A stretch of 64,000 nucleotides of DNA from Dryocola boscaweniae. GTDB taxonomy: Bacteria; Pseudomonadota; Gammaproteobacteria; Enterobacterales; Enterobacteriaceae. The stretch lies in NCBI RefSeq assembly GCF_025215095.1, contig NZ_JALHAP010000073.1, positions 1-64,000 on the forward strand, in the 5' to 3' direction. Below are positions 60,327 to 64,000 of the stretch, piece by piece. Position 1 is the stretch's first letter, and every line of letters starts with the position of its first letter. Under the pieces are notes generated by a model that saw only the letters and a list, made by a program, of their open reading frames with translations, ran no database searches and was not told the DNA's origin. A program made the translations under genes and the position numbers.

Positions 60327-60506
60327 CATCACATCCTCATAAGCTTTTGGGGGGTTGATTGAAATTTCATCAACACTGAAAGTGTAGGTGGAAAGTGATA
60401 ATAAAAGAGCGCAAAAAATTGATTGAGTTATGCTTATTTTTTGAACGACATAACTTGACAAAATCCTTACAAATCAGCCACGTAAAGGTGGCTGATTTTG
60501 CTTAAT

Positions 60507-61133
60507 TTATCGGGCGTCCGGACGAATCATGTCGAAACGGTGAGATTCTTCGATGGTGTAATAAGCCGAGGGGCCGCCGGCCCGCAGCACGGGTTTTGCC
60601 AGCGCGGTCTGGTAAACGCCGTCTTTTAGCAGAGCTTCATCGATATGTACCGCGACCACTTCACCCAGCACCAGCCAGCTATCAATCGCCACGCCGTCGG
60701 CGGAAGTTAACTGAATACACTGCGACAGGCGGCATTCGAAGTTAACCGGGCTTTCAGCCACCAGGCTTGCTTTTACTTTACGGCCCGGCACGGCAGTTAA
60801 ACCCGCGCGGGCAAACTCGTCTTCACCACGGGGCAGCGAGGCGGAGGTTTCATTCATTTGCGCGGCAAGTTCGCGGGTGGTGAGATTCCAGACGAACTCT
60901 TTTGTTTCGAGGATATTCTGCACGCTATCTTTCCAGCCGCTGCTGGCAAAACCGATGATCGGCGGACGATAGTTAAAGCAGTTAAAGAAGCTGTAGGGCG
61001 CAAGGTTGCGCTGCCCCTGCTGATTATAAGAGGCGATCCAGCCGATCGGACGAGGGCCAATAATGGCATTCAGCGGATCGTGCGGTAAACCATGACCGGC
61101 CGCAGGTTCGTAGTAATACCTTTTCGCAGACAT
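60507..61133 (-). CDS. Flavin-reductase-like (FMN-binding split-barrel) protein
   Basis: The 208-residue protein shows the flavin reductase-like domain: [41 protein letters not shown] and [18 protein letters not shown]. The family binds FMN and includes NAD(P)H:flavin oxidoreductases and FMN-dependent oxidases. There is no partner monooxygenase beside it. It is divergent from rlmF. E. coli does not have it here, so it is an accessory gene. Confidence 0.84.
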   Translation of the reverse strand: MSAKRYYYEPAAGHGLPHDPLNAIIGPRPIGWIASYNQQGQRNLAPYSFFNCFNYRPPIIGFASSGWKDSVQNILETKEFVWNLTTRELAAQMNETSASLPRGEDEFARAGLTAVPGRKVKASLVAESPVNFECRLSQCIQLTSADGVAIDSWLVLGEVVAVHIDEALLKDGVYQTALAKPVLRAGGPSAYYTIEESHRFDMIRPDAR

Positions 61134-61223
61134 ACATCCCCTTTCAATGGTGAAATTGGCGCGGCGTATTTACCCCGCAGGTTTCACAGAGTATCTTACG
61201 CGCCCACACAAGGAGAAGCCGCG

Positions 61224-62165
61224 ATGAAAACCCCTGCCACCAACAAACCGGGCCTGCACCCGCGTAACCGCCACCGTAACCGTTATGATTTTGCCGCCCT
61301 GCAGCAAAGTTGTCCGGCGCTTACGGCATTTGTTAAAACCGGTCCGCATGGTGACAGCACGGTAGATTTCGCCGATCCGCTGGCGGTTAAAGCGCTGAAC
61401 CAGGCGCTGCTGGCGCACTTTTACGGCGTGAAGGCATGGGATATTCCGGACGGATTTCTTTGCCCGCCGGTGCCGGGTCGCGCGGATTACATTCATCATC
61501 TGGCGGATTTGCTGGCGGAAGGCAATGCGGGCAAGGTGCCGATGCAGATTTCTGTGCTTGATGTGGGCGTGGGCGCCAACTGCATTTACCCGCTAATCGG
61601 GCAGCATGAATACGGCTGGCGTTTTACCGGCTCCGAAATTGATGCTGATGCGCTGCGCAGCGCCACGATGATCGTTGATGCCAACCCAGGCTTAAGCCGC
61701 ATGATTCGTCTGCGCCGCCAGAAAACGCGGGATGCTATTTTCCCGGGCATCATCCATAAAAATGAAACTTTCGACGCCACGTTGTGTAACCCGCCGTTCC
61801 ACGATTCGGAAGCCGCCGCCCGCAGCGGCAGCGAACGCAAGCGCCGCAATCTTGGGCAGGATGAAAAGGGCGCGCTGAACTTTGGCGGGCATGAGCATGA
61901 GCTATGGTGCGAAGGCGGCGAAGTGGCTTTCGTCAGCCAGATGATTCACGAGAGCAAAGCCTTTGGTCGCCAGGTAATGTGGTTTACTTCTCTGGTTTCC
62001 CGTGGTGAAAACCTGCCGGCAATTTATCGTGTTCTGCAGGAAGCGGGCGTAGAAAAAGTTGTGAAGAAGGAGATGGCCCAGGGCCAGAAGCAGAGCCGCT
62101 TCATCGCCTGGTCCTTTATGAATGATGCACAGCGCGCTCGCTGGGCCGCTACGCGTTTTAAATGA
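61224..62165 (+). CDS. rlmF: 23S rRNA (adenine(1618)-N6)-methyltransferase RlmF
   Basis: The 313-residue protein (E. coli 308) has the SAM site [15 protein letters not shown] and the adenine-N6 motif NPPF in [14 protein letters not shown]. It methylates A1618 of 23S rRNA. The ATG at 61224 follows AAGGAGAAG; a longer frame from 61092 overlaps the divergent gene and is rejected. Its stop directly abuts the ybiO stop. Confidence 0.94.
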   Translation: MKTPATNKPGLHPRNRHRNRYDFAALQQSCPALTAFVKTGPHGDSTVDFADPLAVKALNQALLAHFYGVKAWDIPDGFLCPPVPGRADYIHHLADLLAEGNAGKVPMQISVLDVGVGANCIYPLIGQHEYGWRFTGSEIDADALRSATMIVDANPGLSRMIRLRRQKTRDAIFPGIIHKNETFDATLCNPPFHDSEAAARSGSERKRRNLGQDEKGALNFGGHEHELWCEGGEVAFVSQMIHESKAFGRQVMWFTSLVSRGENLPAIYRVLQEAGVEKVVKKEMAQGQKQSRFIAWSFMNDAQRARWAATRFK

Positions 62166-64000
62166 TCAGACCGTAGGGTTCGCCGGCGGCAGCGCTCCGG
62201 TTGCCGCCTCTGAGGCCTGAAGCGCCTGGGCGGCGTCCGGGCCTGGCTGCATCACCTGCACCGTTTGTACCGGCGGACGTATCCCCGCCGCGTCGAAGTG
62301 TTTTTTCACCATCCCGTCAAGCGCAAAACGTACCGTCCACTGCTTTAGCGGCTGGGTGGTAAAGGACACGCGTACCGTAAACGCCTGGTTTGTCAGACCG
62401 ACGATTCCTGCAAATGAAGGCTCGCCAATCACCAGCATGCGGATATCCTGTCGTTCCATCAGTTCTGCCACGGCTTCTTTGAGAATGCGGTTGGCTTTCT
62501 CCACGTCCTCCTGCCTGTCCACATCGTAGTTCGCCACAAACGAACCAATGCCACGCACAAAGTTGGCGAAGGTCGTAATAGATGACCACGGAATGATGTG
62601 GTAGGCCCCGGTGTCCTGTCGCACGCCAACGGAACGAATCGACATGCGCTCCACGGTGCCGGTTATCGGCCCGATGGTCACCAGGTCGCCGGTGTTCATG
62701 CCGTTTTCAAACTGGATGAACACGCCGGTAATAATATCCTTCACCAGAGTCTGGGAACCGAAGCTTACGGCCAGTCCCAAAGCGCCTGCGCCTGCCAGCA
62801 GCGGTGCGATGTTCACGCCAATCTCTGAGAGCAGAATCATTATCGTGATGGTGCTTATCACCACGGCGAGAGCGTTACGGAAGAGCGTCAGCAGCGTGCG
62901 TGTGCGTGCGCTGGGCATCGGACGGCCGTGAATATCCGACGCCAGGCGGTTTTCAATCAGGCTTGCCAGCAGCGTCCAGCCTACGGCTGAGAAGAACAAA
63001 ATCAGCACGATGCGGATAAGAATATCGACGGTTTTCTCGCCCGCGCCGTTGGTCAGCCAGGCCCACATATCGAACAGGCTCCAGGCGTTTAACAGCAGCA
63101 TTACGGCAACGCAAACGGTGAGGATGCGCGCCATTTTCAGGGAGGCGGAAATCCAACTGTTCAGGCGTTTTTGGAGTTCCGGATAGCTACGCTGCACCTG
63201 CGGTGAAAGCGTAATCGTTTTTGCAATCCAGCGCGAAAGCATGCCGGAGATAAACGCGGCGATGCCAATAATCGCAAGGCTATGCACAGATGCGCCCATC
63301 ATCCACTTCAGGCTGTTGCCCGGGTCGAATAAAGAAAAGAAAAACAGCACCACAAAATAAGCGCTGGCAAGCCAGTGCCAGATAAGCGCAAAGGCGCGGA
63401 TAAACAGGCTGAAAAAGGCCATTGAACGGTCGGCCAGGCGAATCAGGCTTTGCTGAATATTACGTTTGTTGTGAAAAATCAGATACAGCGCCCAAAGCGT
63501 AATAATCAGCATAATTGCGACGTTGGTCAGCGCGCCCGTCTGTATATTCACCTGGTTGGAGATTATCGGCACGGCGACCAGGATGCCGTAACCAATCAGG
63601 CTGCTTAGCCCTGATAAACGAATGCTCCAGTATTTTGCGCTCTGGTCGCTGACCGGGAAGGGGCGCAGGTCCGGGAAGCGCGGGCAGAAAATCAGCCGCA
63701 GAACGGCCTTAAAGAATTCGATAAGCGCGAAGGCGTTAAGAAACAAACCCTGCTGGCGCGCAATGGTGCGGCTGCCCGCGTTCATCATGTCGCTGAAGAT
63801 TTGCCCGACAAACAGCGTCAGGGCCAGCAGCAGTAAGTCGATGATAAACGCGGTGATGATCATCAATGGCAAATGAAACCAACTTGAGCGGTCGCGGTTT
63901 TTTTTGCGGCCCCATTTCCCCATACGCTGCCAGAGCGTCGTCATGCACAGGCGAATCAGCCAAAAGAAGGCGAACACGGAGGCGGCGAGCATCGTGAAGT
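62166..64000 (-). CDS. ybiO: YbiO, moderate-conductance mechanosensitive channel (5' part beyond the window)
   Basis: At least 608 residues of the E. coli-type 741-residue protein are present; the signal peptide and first periplasmic part lie outside the window. The visible part has about ten membrane helices and then the MscS core: pore helix LLAGAGALGLAVSFGSQTLVKDIITG, beta domain NTGDLVTIGPITGTVERM and the C-terminal domain ending LPPANPTV. It opens on hypo-osmotic shock at the inner membrane. The E. coli gene is RpoS-dependent and salt-induced. Confidence 0.94.
   Translation of the reverse strand, partial: FTMLAASVFAFFWLIRLCMTTLWQRMGKWGRKKNRDRSSWFHLPLMIITAFIIDLLLLALTLFVGQIFSDMMNAGSRTIARQQGLFLNAFALIEFFKAVLRLIFCPRFPDLRPFPVSDQSAKYWSIRLSGLSSLIGYGILVAVPIISNQVNIQTGALTNVAIMLIITLWALYLIFHNKRNIQQSLIRLADRSMAFFSLFIRAFALIWHWLASAYFVVLFFFSLFDPGNSLKWMMGASVHSLAIIGIAAFISGMLSRWIAKTITLSPQVQRSYPELQKRLNSWISASLKMARILTVCVAVMLLLNAWSLFDMWAWLTNGAGEKTVDILIRIVLILFFSAVGWTLLASLIENRLASDIHGRPMPSARTRTLLTLFRNALAVVISTITIMILLSEIGVNIAPLLAGAGALGLAVSFGSQTLVKDIITGVFIQFENGMNTGDLVTIGPITGTVERMSIRSVGVRQDTGAYHIIPWSSITTFANFVRGIGSFVANYDVDRQEDVEKANRILKEAVAELMERQDIRMLVIGEPSFAGIVGLTNQAFTVRVSFTTQPLKQWTVRFALDGMVKKHFDAAGIRPPVQTVQVMQPGPDAAQALQASEAATGALPPANPTV

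Overview
The window is chromosomal DNA from a member of the Enterobacteriaceae. Gene content, protein lengths and order follow the Escherichia coli K-12 modC–ybiO region (about 17–18 min on that map), but there are differences at several points, so this is a relative and not E. coli itself. The genus cannot be fixed from sequence reading alone. No rRNA, tRNA, prophage, transposase or CRISPR array was seen. (All comparisons with E. coli are from memory of that genome.)

Left part (1–31.3 kb): the tail of modC, ybhA, pgl, ybhC, ybhB and a DJ-1/PfpI gene lead to the divergent biotin cluster bioA | bioBFCD with its BirA operator. Between bioD and uvrB lies an accessory patch: a small HicA-like/HTH gene pair and an orphan branched-chain/urea-type ABC ATPase. 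Then come uvrB (LexA box and DnaA box upstream), ybhK, and moaABCDE behind a ModE-like box and a molybdenum-cofactor riboswitch. After ybhL, an AT-rich two-gene module sits where E. coli has ybhM. It encodes a 230-residue protein with a hydrophobic centre and a 68-residue membrane protein, translationally coupled, and it looks like a toxin/immunity pair. The lipid and export cluster ybhN-clsB-ybhP, ybhQ, ybhFSR-ybhG-cecR and then rhlE follow.

Middle part (31.4–54.7 kb): between rhlE and dinG the window carries a block that in E. coli lies near 48 min, in conserved relative order and orientation: dusC, yohP, yohF, yohD, yohC, pbpG, dld, bglX, osmF, yehYXW, yohO, mlrA. Cargo has been added inside it. 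A complete beta-glucoside operon (OprB-type porin, BglG antiterminator, BglF, BglB) has three antiterminator sites with matching terminators. A LysR regulator lies beside a decayed metallo-beta-lactamase-fold gene. A TetR/SnoaL-type divergon has a doubled perfect operator. A GNAT acetyltransferase has also been added.

Right part (54.8–64 kb): roxA (next to phoPQ in E. coli), dinG with a LexA-like box, ybiB, two DUF1471 periplasmic peptides (YbiJ/McbA type), a flavin-reductase-like protein, rlmF and a ybiO that runs off the window.

REP-type palindromes with a GTAGGGTGGATAAGCG-like core recur in at least six intergenic regions, including the left edge of the relocated block. The most promising little-described items are the AT-rich pair at 19.6–20.5 kb, the HicA-like/HTH pair at 10.0–10.8 kb with the neighbouring orphan ATPase, and the rearranged block.
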